A stretch of DNA of 64,000 nt from Nocardia sp. CDC159 (GTDB taxonomy: Bacteria; Actinomycetota; Actinomycetes; Mycobacteriales; Mycobacteriaceae), in contig NZ_JAMRXH010000002.1 of the NCBI RefSeq assembly GCF_023740735.1, positions 611,042 to 675,041 of the forward strand, given 5' to 3'. The notes below the pieces were generated by a model. That model searched no databases, was not told where the DNA came from, and saw only the letters and a program-made list of their open reading frames with translations. Positions 26,686 to 35,399 of the stretch are shown piece after piece (position 1 is the stretch's first letter; the number at the start of each line of letters is the position of its first letter). The position numbers and the translations under genes were made by a program.

Positions 26686-29600
26686 TCAACCGTCCAGCCG
26701 TGTGGCGCCCAGCTCAGTTCGGAGCAGCTCCAATGCCACCTCATCGGGGTCGCGCCGGTCGCCAGGGGGCACCGGCCGCGCCGACTCGGCGAGCATCTCC
26801 TGCTCCTCCTCGGGCGTAGACGCAGGTGGGACACCTACATAACCTACCGGCGAGTAGCCGTCGGGTCCAGGGTCGTCCGGAAGGTCCGGGCCATCGGGCA
26901 GCGGAATGTCGTCGTCCGGGGGCGCGAGCCGGGGCCCGGAATCGGCGTCCGACGGCCCGGATTCGGGCCCGCGCGCGGTCGGCGCGTCCGCACCGGCCGG
27001 GCGCGCCTGGCTCGGCCGGGTGAAGCGCGGGGACTCCTTGGCCTCCGGCTTGCGTGCCGAAGCCGCCGCGGGACGCGCGGGCGCGGCCGCGGCCTGGTTG
27101 CGCGCACCACCGGCGGACGCCGGGCGCGCCCCGCCCCCACCGGCCTCCCAGCGCACCCCGTGCTCGCGCCCGAGTACGGCATGGATTGCCGCCTGCACGG
27201 CCTCCACATACTTCGGATTCGACAACCGCTGCGCCAGCGGCGCGTGCTGATGCGCGAAGACGATGACCTCCCCCTCGAGCCGCGCCACCGAGGCCCCCGA
27301 CAGCAGCGCGTGCACCGCCGCCCCGAACTCCCGCACCTTGGCCCGGATCTCCCCCCACTTCGCCTCGACCTCACGCAGGACCGCGTCCTCCCCGGCCCCC
27401 CCACCCGCATCCGGCCGCACCGCAACGGGCGCGTCGGCCTCCACCGCACTCCGCGAGCCGGGCTCCGCCACCATGGGCGCGGCGGAGGATTCGGCCATCT
27501 CCGCGGCACTCCCCGACTGTGCGGCGTCCGACGACCCGGCCGCGCCTGGCGAATCGGATCGTGCCGCAACCGACGACTCGGCGGTCCCCGCCGCACCCCG
27601 AGCGGCGTCCGACGATCCGGCCGCCGCCGCGCCCTGCGGATCGCCCTGCGCTCGAACCGACGATCCGGCCGTCTCTGTCGCTCCCCGCGGGTCGGCTTGC
27701 GCACGAACCGAAGACTCGGCCATCCCTGCCGCACCCCGCGACTCGTGCTGTGCAGCGTCCGACGATCCCGGCGTTCCCGCCGCGCCACGCGGGTCGCCTT
27801 GCGCCCCAAGCGACAGCCCGGCAGACCCCGCCGCACCTCGCGGATCGCCTTGCGTCTCGACCGACGGCCCGCCGGTCCTCGTCACATCCTGCGGATCGGC
27901 TTGCGCCCCAACCGATGACTCGGTCAGCCCCGCCGCGCCACGCGATTCGCGCTCTGCAACGACCGACGACTCGCCCATCCCTGCCGCTCCACGCGGATCG
28001 GCTTGCGCCGCAACCGATGACTCGGCCACCTCTGTCGTGCTCCGCGACTCGGGCTGCGCGGCGACCGACGACCCCGCCGCCTGTGCCGCACCTCGGGGCT
28101 CGGGCTGTGCCACGCCCGGCGATCCGGGCGCCTCTGCCGGACTCCGCGGCTCGGGCTGCGCCTCGCCGGGCGCGACCGACTCTGCCGCACCCCGCGGCTG
28201 CGCGACCCTGAGCGGCACCGACGCCTCGGCGTTCTCCGCCGGTGCGATCGAGGGCCGAGTCGGCGGAGCCGCGGAGGACTGGGCAGCGGGCAGATCTGAT
28301 TGCACCCCAATGGATTTCACGTATCCGCTCGAGCCCGGGCCGGACGCGGCGGATTCGGCACCCGAACGCGGCGATGTCGAAGCGCTCGCCGAGTCGGCAG
28401 CCGGTTCGGCCGGATGCGGCCGGTCGTGGGCGGCGGGCCGCGTCGTGTCGGGCGGGGCCGCACTCGCCGGGCCGGGCTCCCCGGTGAGGGTCTGAGCACG
28501 CTGGGCCGGATGCGGGCGCGGCTCGGCGGCCGTCGAGCCCCCCTGATGCGCCGCGGGGTTTGCGGTCACGTCGGGGTTCGGAGTCGTGTCCTGCGATGCG
28601 GCGGGACCTGCGGGTGCGTCCTGCGCCGCCGCGGGCGAACCCGTTGGCGCGCTGGACTTTCCGGCTCGGCTCTCGCGAATGGCCGCCAAGGCCTCGGCGC
28701 CCCGGCGGCGAGAGCCGCCCGCGGGCGGCGCGGCGGCGGGGGCCGAATCCCGTGCGGGCGCACTCGATGCCGGGCCGGGATTCGCGGCCGGGGGCAGGGC
28801 GCCGCCCTCCAGGCGGCGTTCCAGGCGCTCGAGGCGTTGCAGCGTCGCGGATTCGGAGTCGGAGACCGCGGGCAGGAGCATGCGGGCGCAGACGACCTCG
28901 AGCAACAGGCGGGGGGCGGTGGCGCCGCGCATCTCGCCGAGGCCCTCGTGCAGGAGCTCGGCGTAGCGGGCCAGGGCGGCGGGGCCGAGGCGGTCGGCCT
29001 GGTCGCGCATGCGGTCGAGGACGTCGCCGGGGCCGGTGACCAGGTTGCGCTCGACGGCGTCGGGGACCGCGCGCAGCAGGATGAGGTCGCGGAAGCGCTC
29101 GAGCAGGTCGGTGGCGAAGCGGCGGGGGTCGTGGCCCGCCTCGACCACGCTATCGATCGTGCCGAACAGGGCCGCGCCGTCGTCGGCGGCCAGCGCCTCG
29201 ACCGCGTCGTCGATCAGGGCGATATCGGTGACGCCCAGCAGGGCCAGCGCCCGCTGATAGGTGACGCCCTCCGGGCCCGCACCGGCCAGCAGCTGATCGA
29301 GCACGCTGAGGCTGTCGCGCGGGGAGCCGCCGCCCGCGCGAATCACCAAGGGGTACACGGCCTCCTCGACCCGCACGCCCTCTTGCTCGCAGATCCGGCC
29401 GAGCAGCCCGCGCATGGTGGCGGGGGGCAGCAGCCGGAAGGGGTAGTGGTGGGTGCGCGAGCGGATGGTCGACAGCACCTTGTCCGGCTCGGTGGTGGCG
29501 AAGACGAAGATCAAATGGGCGGGCGGCTCCTCGACGATCTTGAGCAGCGCGTTGAAGCCCGCCGTGGTGACCATGTGCGCCTCGTCGACGATGAATACCC

Positions 29601-29958
29601 GATAGCGCGATTCGGCCGGGGCGTAGAACGCGCGGTCGCGCAGTTCGCGGGTGTCGTCGACGCCGCCGTGGCTCGCGGCGTCGAGCTCGATGACGTCGAG
29701 GTTGCCCGGCCCACCGGGCGCCAGCGCGATACAGGACGAGCACACCCCGCACGGGCGCGAGGTCGGCCCCTGTTCGCAGTTGAGCGAGCGGGCGAGAATG
29801 CGCGCCGAGGAGGTCTTGCCGCAACCGCGCGGGCCGGAGAACAGGTAGGCATGACTGATCCGCCCGGTGTCGAGCGCGATGCTCAACGGGTCGGTGACGT
29901 GCTCCTGCCCCACCACCTCTGCGAACGTTGCCGGTCGGTACTTCCGGTACAGAGCCAC
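26686..29958 (-). CDS. dnaX: DNA polymerase III subunit gamma/tau, unusually long
   Basis: Protein of 1090 aa from GTG 29958 (VALYRKYRPATFAEVVGQEH). The AAA+ part has Walker A GPRGCGKTS (42-50), a zinc motif of Cys 61, 70, 73 and 76, and DEAH in the Walker B region. Lid and collar domains run to about 370. After about residue 385 the protein becomes Ala/Pro/Ser/Glu-rich. About 17-aa repeats fill roughly 600-780, followed by a conserved tau-like domain (WGEIRAKVREFGAAVHALLS, then VIVFAHQHAPLAQRL). It is the clamp-loader ATPase of the replisome. Typical DnaX proteins are 600-800 aa. Confidence 0.95.
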   Translation of the reverse strand: MALYRKYRPATFAEVVGQEHVTDPLSIALDTGRISHAYLFSGPRGCGKTSSARILARSLNCEQGPTSRPCGVCSSCIALAPGGPGNLDVIELDAASHGGVDDTRELRDRAFYAPAESRYRVFIVDEAHMVTTAGFNALLKIVEEPPAHLIFVFATTEPDKVLSTIRSRTHHYPFRLLPPATMRGLLGRICEQEGVRVEEAVYPLVIRAGGGSPRDSLSVLDQLLAGAGPEGVTYQRALALLGVTDIALIDDAVEALAADDGAALFGTIDSVVEAGHDPRRFATDLLERFRDLILLRAVPDAVERNLVTGPGDVLDRMRDQADRLGPAALARYAELLHEGLGEMRGATAPRLLLEVVCARMLLPAVSDSESATLQRLERLERRLEGGALPPAANPGPASSAPARDSAPAAAPPAGGSRRRGAEALAAIRESRAGKSSAPTGSPAAAQDAPAGPAASQDTTPNPDVTANPAAHQGGSTAAEPRPHPAQRAQTLTGEPGPASAAPPDTTRPAAHDRPHPAEPAADSASASTSPRSGAESAASGPGSSGYVKSIGVQSDLPAAQSSAAPPTRPSIAPAENAEASVPLRVAQPRGAAESVAPGEAQPEPRSPAEAPGSPGVAQPEPRGAAQAAGSSVAAQPESRSTTEVAESSVAAQADPRGAAGMGESSVVAERESRGAAGLTESSVGAQADPQDVTRTGGPSVETQGDPRGAAGSAGLSLGAQGDPRGAAGTPGSSDAAQHESRGAAGMAESSVRAQADPRGATETAGSSVRAQGDPQGAAAAGSSDAARGAAGTAESSVAARSDSPGAAGSSDAAQSGSAAEMAESSAAPMVAEPGSRSAVEADAPVAVRPDAGGGAGEDAVLREVEAKWGEIRAKVREFGAAVHALLSGASVARLEGEVIVFAHQHAPLAQRLSNPKYVEAVQAAIHAVLGREHGVRWEAGGGGARPASAGGARNQAAAAPARPAAASARKPEAKESPRFTRPSQARPAGADAPTARGPESGPSDADSGPRLAPPDDDIPLPDGPDLPDDPGPDGYSPVGYVGVPPASTPEEEQEMLAESARPVPPGDRRDPDEVALELLRTELGATRLDG
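27670..28128 (-). repeat. 51-bp (17-aa) tandem repeats inside dnaX
   Basis: Nine consecutive in-frame units of exactly 51 nt, for example AESSVAAQADPRGAAGM, GESSVVAERESRGAAGL, GGPSVETQGDPRGAAGS and AGLSLGAQGDPRGAAGT. Degenerate or shortened units extend the array on both sides, to roughly 27420-28173. The consensus is near xxSSVxAQxDPRGAAGx. The array forms a disordered, acidic-basic linker between the clamp-loader core and the tau C-terminal domain. Confidence 0.9.
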
Positions 29959-30814
29959 GGCCCGAGGGTACCGGCGCGCACCGACATCCAATACATGCGC
30001 TGGCCCCTGTCCTCGGCCTGGCGGCCGAGGACAGGGGAATCGGGGGAACGGGCCGGTCGGTCGGGGAATCGAGGAACGGGCGGATCGGTCCGAGAATCGC
30101 GGCAAACAGGGCGCAAGTGTTCGGGTGTCACCCACCGGAGCGCGGAACAACAGCGCGCGGGGTACGCGGCGTAGGGCACCGAACACAGGGGCCGGGCGTT
30201 GCCCATGCGCACTGGGGCGGGCACGGCGCGCCAGACGCGGAATAGGACACGGGCCGCGGACATAAGGCACGACAGGGGGCACGAAGCGCGGACGGGACAC
30301 GGAACGCAGGCCAGGGCGCAGGGGACACCGGGGGCGACCACGAGACAAAGCGCACCAGGCGCGGGAGAAAGGCCGCAGGCATAGGGCGTGGGTGACGCAC
30401 GGGCAAGGGGCGCGGCGCACGGACGCTCCGGCACGCGGCACGGACAAGGAGTCGGAGGCGCGAAACGCGCATACAGGAAGGGAAGCGAGAGTACGGGTGT
30501 GGGAATCGGGTGAATGGGGTGAGGAATCGGAAGCAAGGGACGAAAAGGTGTGACTCAGCTCACAATCATTCCTCGATCCCGTTAGCGGCGGGCGCACGTG
30601 GAGGGTGCGGCGATCTTCGGGGGGAAGAAATTCGACCTACAACCAAATTCCGGCGTTTACCGGGCTTGATCTCGCGTGCGGGCGGAACTTACCGACCAAT
30701 TCCCCGATTAGTCCGGACAATTGCCTACGTAACGATCTTGTCAACGAATTGGCAATATCCGCAATTGACTGGCTAACGTGGTCGTCGGCAACTTCGGTAG
30801 CCAAACCTTCATCA
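29959..30814. other. Long T-poor gene-free region upstream of dnaX
   Basis: No gene is supported. The plus strand is extremely poor in T: 12 T in the 300 bases 30181-30480, and none at all from 30264 to 30381 (118 bases). Stop codons therefore vanish in all frames of both strands, so the long open frames here, including the dnaX frame open up to 30597, are compositional artefacts. Near dnaX there is a perfect hairpin (30004-30037). The dnaX promoter and perhaps a long leader are in this region. Composition becomes ordinary again, with AT-rich patches, from about 30630. Confidence 0.7.
30004..30037. other. Perfect 15-bp hairpin 46 bp upstream of dnaX start
   Basis: CCCCTGTCCTCGGCC (30004-30018), loop TGGC, and its exact complement at 30023-30037. 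There is no U-tract on either strand. It could be a leader stem for dnaX, a processing site or a terminator for an unidentified upstream transcript. Confidence 0.6.
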
Positions 30815-30912
30815 GGTTGGTGTCCCCGGTCGGTCCCTCATCCCGACCGGGGCACAACCTCTCCCAAGACCCGGCGGGAGTTCTCGCATCGGTCGTTCGC
30901 GAACCCTCCCGC
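30815..30912 (+). promoter_or_regulatory. Structured leader: two consecutive hairpins before the 30937 gene
   Basis: Hairpin 1 (30815-30859) has a perfect core CCCCGGTCGG/CCGACCGGGG with a nine-base loop, extended by GGTTG.TG against CACAACC through single bulges, about 17 bp in all. Hairpin 2 (30874-30912) has GCGGGAG/CTCCCGC outer arms and a TTC/GAA inner stem. Both fall in the leader of the gene starting at 30937. This resembles an attenuator or other cis-acting RNA; no known riboswitch consensus is recognised. Confidence 0.5.
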
Positions 30913-30936
30913 ACCAGCCCGGAGGAAAAGTCGACA

Positions 30937-31761
30937 GTGCCGTCGCGTGACGACATCGCCGCCGCTTGGCTCGCCCATACAGATTTCGCCGGAAACCGCG
31001 CCGCCGTAGGCCTGTTGAGCCGCGCCATCAGCCCGCGGGACTTCGCGTTGAACCGGGACTCGCTACCGGTCACCGCCGCGGCCGACCCCAAGACCTCCGC
31101 CGCCATCCTGGAGCTGCTCGATCGCGGGCAGGTCCCGACACTGGCGGCCATCCGCACCCTCATCGTGCAGAACGAGATGCGGCAGGAGGCCGAGCGCATC
31201 GAGCGCCTGGGCAGGCGCGCCCAGCGCAGTATCGATGATTTCGGACGACTGCTCGCCACCCGCACTCACGAATACTGGGCCGAGCACGGAATCGGACCCA
31301 CCCGGCGCGACATCCTGCTCACCGATCCGGTGCTGGCGCTGATTCGCGAACGCGTCGGCGATATCGCGCCGAATGCGATCAAACATCTCTGGTTGATCGA
31401 ACGCGCCCAGCGCGCGGGCTGGATCGCATTCAACGCCACACCCCGATCTTTGTGCGCCGCAAGGCGTTTCCATTCGGCAGCATATGGCAATCGGGTGTCG
31501 CTGCGTCCGGTGAATACGATCGGCACTCTCGTCGCCGGATTTCTCGCCGCCTACGAATCCGAACACGGCCGCCCGCCCCGCTGGTCGGTACTCGCCCACG
31601 ATCTGCGCGACGACCGCGGCCGCCGGGTGTTCAACGACACCGCCGACGCGCGGGCGCAGCAGCAGTGGCTGATCACCGCGGAATGGCTGGCCCTGCGCGA
31701 CGATCTGCCCGTGCCGGGACCTCGGGGCCGACGCGCCCTGGCCCGCAAGTCGCGACGCTGA
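30937..31761 (+). CDS. Hypothetical protein, possibly nucleic-acid binding
   Basis: Protein of about 274 aa starting at GTG 30937 (VPSRDDIAAAWLAHTDFAG), with GGAGG eleven bases upstream. An open frame extends back to 30778 but crosses the two leader hairpins. The protein is soluble, Arg-rich and mostly helical, with segments such as GPTRRDILLTDPVLALIRER and RPPRWSVLAHDLRDDRGRRV that could include a winged-helix-like unit. No family is recognised. It is followed 48 bp later by amt on the same strand, but nothing shows that it regulates amt. Confidence 0.65.
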   Translation: MPSRDDIAAAWLAHTDFAGNRAAVGLLSRAISPRDFALNRDSLPVTAAADPKTSAAILELLDRGQVPTLAAIRTLIVQNEMRQEAERIERLGRRAQRSIDDFGRLLATRTHEYWAEHGIGPTRRDILLTDPVLALIRERVGDIAPNAIKHLWLIERAQRAGWIAFNATPRSLCAARRFHSAAYGNRVSLRPVNTIGTLVAGFLAAYESEHGRPPRWSVLAHDLRDDRGRRVFNDTADARAQQQWLITAEWLALRDDLPVPGPRGRRALARKSRR

Positions 31762-31809
31762 CCGTTCGGTAACTTCCTTGCAACGCGATCGCGCGTGAAA
31801 GGAGTTGCC

Positions 31810-33102
31810 GTGCCCTCGACCATCGATCCCGCAGCCACGGCCTGGCTGCTGGCCAGCACCGCATTGGTGCTGCTCATGACGCCGGGACTGGCGATCTTCT
31901 ACGGCGGCATGGTGCGCACGACCGGCGTGCTGAACATGCTCATGATGAGCTTCATCGCCATACCCCTGGTGACGGTGGCGTGGCTGCTGCTCGGCTACTC
32001 GCTGGCATTCGGCGACGACGCCGGTGGCGGGGTGATCGGAAATCTCGCGCATGCCGGGCTGGCCGGAATCGACCCGGGCACGGTGCGCGGCGGCGTTCCC
32101 GAACTGCTGTACCTCACCTTCCAGCTGACCTTCGCGATCCTGACCGCGGCGCTGGTCAGCGGCGCGATCGCCGACCGCGCGAAATTCTCGGCGTGGATGG
32201 TCTTCGTCCCGCTGTGGGCCCTGGCGGTGTATTCGCCCATCGCACACTGGGTCTGGGGACCCGACGGCTGGCTGGCGAAGTTCGGCGCGCTCGATTTCGC
32301 GGGCGGCCTGGTGGTCGAGATCGCCTCCGGCGCTTCGGCTCTCGCACTGGCGCTGGTGCTCGGGCCGCGCATCGGCTTCAAGGTGGACGCGATGCGACCG
32401 CACAATCTGCCGTTCGTCCTGTTGGGCGCGGGCCTGCTGTGGTTCGGCTGGTTCGGCTTCAACGCCGGATCGGCGCTGAAGGCCGACGGCCTGGCCGCCG
32501 CGGTATTTCTCAACACCCTGGTGGCGGGCTGCCTGGGCATGCTGGGCTGGCTTGTGGTGGAACGAATTCGCGACGGTCGGCCGACCACCTTCGGCGCGGC
32601 GTCCGGCGCGGTCGCGGGGCTGGTCGCGATCACGCCGTCCTGCGGTTCGGTCGACACCCTCGGCTCGGTGATCGTGGGACTCGTCGCGGGCGTGGTGTGT
32701 TCGTTCGCGGTGGGCTGGAAGTTCAAGGCGGGCTACGACGATTCCCTCGACGTGGTGGGCGTGCACTTCGTCGGTGGTGTGGTGGGCACGCTGCTGATCG
32801 GCCTGCTGGCCAACCAGGTCATGACCGGCGGCGCGCGCGGGCTGCTGTACGGGGGCAGCCTGGCTCAGCTCGGCAAGCAGGTGGTGGCGGTGCTCGTGGT
32901 CGCGGCCTACGCCTTCGCAGTGTCGTTCGCGCTGGGCAAGCTCATCGATCGCACGCTCGGCTTCCGGGTCAGCAAGGAGGACGAGATCGCCGGAATCGAC
33001 TTCGCGCTGCACGCGGAGACCGCCTACGTCGAGGGCGTGCACGGGCATGCGCCGCGCGGGGTCTTCGGACATCAGCACGGCCAGGGTGATCGGGATCACT
33101 GA
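31810..33102 (+). CDS. amt: Ammonium transporter of the Amt/Mep/Rh family, first twin-His replaced by Glu
   Basis: Protein of about 430 aa with eleven expected membrane segments. TPGLAIFYGGMVR, PHNLPFVLLGAGLLWFGWFG and DVVGVHFVGGVVGTLL are family signatures. The second pore His is present (His319). The first is Glu170 in DFAGGLVVEIASG, where E. coli AmtB has His168 in VVHI. Fungal Mep1/Mep3 carry the same change. GTG 31810 has AAAGGAG five bases upstream; GTG 31795 is less likely. No glnK/glnB follows, unlike the usual amtB-glnK operon. Confidence 0.93.
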   Translation: MPSTIDPAATAWLLASTALVLLMTPGLAIFYGGMVRTTGVLNMLMMSFIAIPLVTVAWLLLGYSLAFGDDAGGGVIGNLAHAGLAGIDPGTVRGGVPELLYLTFQLTFAILTAALVSGAIADRAKFSAWMVFVPLWALAVYSPIAHWVWGPDGWLAKFGALDFAGGLVVEIASGASALALALVLGPRIGFKVDAMRPHNLPFVLLGAGLLWFGWFGFNAGSALKADGLAAAVFLNTLVAGCLGMLGWLVVERIRDGRPTTFGAASGAVAGLVAITPSCGSVDTLGSVIVGLVAGVVCSFAVGWKFKAGYDDSLDVVGVHFVGGVVGTLLIGLLANQVMTGGARGLLYGGSLAQLGKQVVAVLVVAAYAFAVSFALGKLIDRTLGFRVSKEDEIAGIDFALHAETAYVEGVHGHAPRGVFGHQHGQGDRDH

Positions 33103-33114
33103 CGGCCTTCTGAG

Positions 33115-33141
33115 GTAACGGCGTTACGCTAACGCCGTTAC
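33115..33141. promoter_or_regulatory. Perfect 27-bp TetR operator before the MMPL-tetR operon
   Basis: Arms GTAACGGCGTTA (33115-33126) and its exact complement (33130-33141) around spacer CGC, 26 bp before the MMPL start. It is the probable binding site of the TetR protein encoded by the second gene of the operon. Confidence 0.85.
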
Positions 33142-33167
33142 CGCACGCCGACCCGCTGGGAGCGCCG

Positions 33168-35399
33168 ATGCTCACCCGAATCGCACAGCTGTCGACCCGG
33201 CACCCGCGGGTGATCCTGCTGACCGCCCTGGCCCTGGCGCTGCTGTGCGGCGCCTTCGGGGCCTCGGCCGCCGCCCATCTGAAATCCGCCGGATTCACCT
33301 CCGACAGCGCCGAATCGACGCGGGCCGCCCGGATCCTCGCCGACCAATTCAACGGCGCCCAGCCCAATTTCGTCCTCCTGATCGACTCCGAGCAGGGCGT
33401 CGACAGCCCCGTGGCCAGGCAGGCGGGCACCGACATCACCGCCCGGCTGCAGGCCCGCGACGACGTGGTGGGCCTGCGCTCGTACTGGACCAGCCCGCCC
33501 AACGTCAAGGCCGCGCTGCGCAGCACCGACGGTAGGAAGGCCCTCGTCGTGGCCTATCTGACCGGCGGCGACGATGCGGCGCAGCGCGCGGCGGGCCGGA
33601 TAGTCGAGCAGCTCGACGGCACCACCCCGGGCGTCACGGTCCACGCGGGCGGACTGGCCGCCGCCTATCACGAGGTGAACGGCCAGGTCACCAGGGACCT
33701 CGCGGTGGCCGAGGGCATCGCGGTACCGCTGACGGCGATCGTGCTGATCCTGGTGTTCGGCAGCGTGATCGCGGCCTCGCTGCCGCTGGTGGTCGGACTG
33801 TTCGCGATCGCGAGCACGCTGGCGATCCTGCGGATCTTCACCCTGCTCACCGACGTATCGATCTACGCGCTGAACATGACCACCGCGCTCGGTCTCGCGC
33901 TGGCCATCGACTACAGCCTGTTCATCGTCAGCCGCTTCCGCGAGGAGCTGGACAACGGCTCCGACCATCGGGCCGCGGCCGTCCGGGCGGTACAGACCGC
34001 CGGGCGCACGGTGCTGTTCTCCGCGCTGACGGTCGCGCTGGCTTTGGCCGTACTGAGCGTATTCGACCTGTACTTCCTGAAATCGTTCGCCTACGCGGGC
34101 GTGGCGGTGGTGGCCACCGCGGCCGCGGCCTCGATCTTCGTCCTGCCCGCCGCGCTGGTGCTGCTGGGCGACCGGGTGAATGCCTGGAATCTGCGCGTTC
34201 CGCTGCGCCGCCTGCTGCGCCGACCCGAACCGGTGTCGCGGCCGCTCGAGCAGACCGGCTGGTACCGCACGGTGACCTGGGTGATGCGCCGTGCCCTGCC
34301 GGTGGCATTCGTGATCACCGCGGTGCTGCTCGCGCTCGGATCCCCATTCCTGGGCGTGAAATTCGGCTATCCCGACGACCGGGTGCTGCCCGCGGGCGCG
34401 GCGAGCCGAACGGTCGGCGACGAACTGCGCGGCCAGTTCCCGGCCGTCGATGCCGGGACGGCCACGACGGTCGTATTGCCGGGGTACCGCGGCGATGCCG
34501 GAGCCTATGCCGCGGCGCTGTCGAAGGTGGAGGGCGTCTCGACGGTGCTGTCCAATGCGGGCGTCTACATCTCCGGCGGGCGCGTGGCGCCCACACCGCC
34601 CGGAATGGCCAACGACTCCGGCCAATACCTCACGATCGCCTCGAAATTCGAGCCGTTCTCCGATGCGGGCAAGCGACAGCTGGAGCGGCTGCGGGAGGTG
34701 CCCGCGCCCGCGCCGACGCTGTTCGGCGGCGCGGGGGCGATGAATGCCGATGGCCTGCGCGATCTGGGTTCGCGCCTTCCGCTGGCGGCCGTGCTCATCG
34801 CGCTGGCCACCTTCGCGGTGCTGTTCCTGTTCACCGGCAGCGTCGTGCTGCCGCTGAAAGCCGTTGTGCTCAACTGCCTCTCGCTCACCGCGATGTTCGG
34901 GATGATGGTGTGGATCTTCCAGGACGGCCATCTGGCGGATCTGATCGGCTTCACACCGACCGGATATCTGGTCGCGACCATGCCGATGCTGATGTTCTGC
35001 CTGGCCTTCGGCATGTCCATGGACTACGAGGTATTCCTACTCTCGCGCATCCGGGAGGCCTGGCTGGCCTCCGACCGCACCGCCGCCGCCAACGAGCATT
35101 CGGTCGCGGTGGGCGTGGCCCGCACCGGGCGCATCGTCACCGCCGCAGCGGCGCTGATGGCGATAGTGTTGGGCGCCATGGCCTTCGGCAAGGTGACCTT
35201 CATTCAAATGTTCGGGCTGGGCCTCACACTGACCGTGCTCGCCGACGCCACGATCATCCGCGGCCTGCTGGTACCCGCGCTCATGCGACTGCTGGGCACG
35301 CGCAACTGGTGGGCGCCCGCGCCGCTGGCCCGCTGGCACGAACGGTTTGGGCTCAGTGAGGAATCGGCACCGCGGCCGGAGCCGGTGGGCCGCCGATGA
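33168..35399 (+). CDS. MMPL/RND family transporter
   Basis: Protein of 743 aa with two six-helix halves and two large extracytoplasmic loops. ALGLALAIDYSLFIVSRFRE and MLMFCLAFGMSMDYEVFLLS carry the paired Asp-Tyr proton-relay residues of MmpL3-type exporters. It is unlike the MMPL at 10220 in its loops. It is first in an operon with a TetR gene (ATGA overlap at 35396) and lies directly behind a perfect palindrome, so it is probably induced by a compound that it exports. Confidence 0.94.
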   Translation: MLTRIAQLSTRHPRVILLTALALALLCGAFGASAAAHLKSAGFTSDSAESTRAARILADQFNGAQPNFVLLIDSEQGVDSPVARQAGTDITARLQARDDVVGLRSYWTSPPNVKAALRSTDGRKALVVAYLTGGDDAAQRAAGRIVEQLDGTTPGVTVHAGGLAAAYHEVNGQVTRDLAVAEGIAVPLTAIVLILVFGSVIAASLPLVVGLFAIASTLAILRIFTLLTDVSIYALNMTTALGLALAIDYSLFIVSRFREELDNGSDHRAAAVRAVQTAGRTVLFSALTVALALAVLSVFDLYFLKSFAYAGVAVVATAAAASIFVLPAALVLLGDRVNAWNLRVPLRRLLRRPEPVSRPLEQTGWYRTVTWVMRRALPVAFVITAVLLALGSPFLGVKFGYPDDRVLPAGAASRTVGDELRGQFPAVDAGTATTVVLPGYRGDAGAYAAALSKVEGVSTVLSNAGVYISGGRVAPTPPGMANDSGQYLTIASKFEPFSDAGKRQLERLREVPAPAPTLFGGAGAMNADGLRDLGSRLPLAAVLIALATFAVLFLFTGSVVLPLKAVVLNCLSLTAMFGMMVWIFQDGHLADLIGFTPTGYLVATMPMLMFCLAFGMSMDYEVFLLSRIREAWLASDRTAAANEHSVAVGVARTGRIVTAAAALMAIVLGAMAFGKVTFIQMFGLGLTLTVLADATIIRGLLVPALMRLLGTRNWWAPAPLARWHERFGLSEESAPRPEPVGRR

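Noticed and set aside
29959..30597. The dnaX reading frame stays open for about 213 codons upstream of GTG 29958.
   Set aside because: The plus strand is almost free of T here, which removes stop codons in all frames. The translated sequence is low complexity, and the conserved DnaX N-terminus begins at 29958.
30000..30936. SRP RNA (ffs), which I recall lies near dnaX in mycobacteria.
   Set aside because: No GGAAG..AGCAGCC-like SRP core is visible on either strand in this gap.
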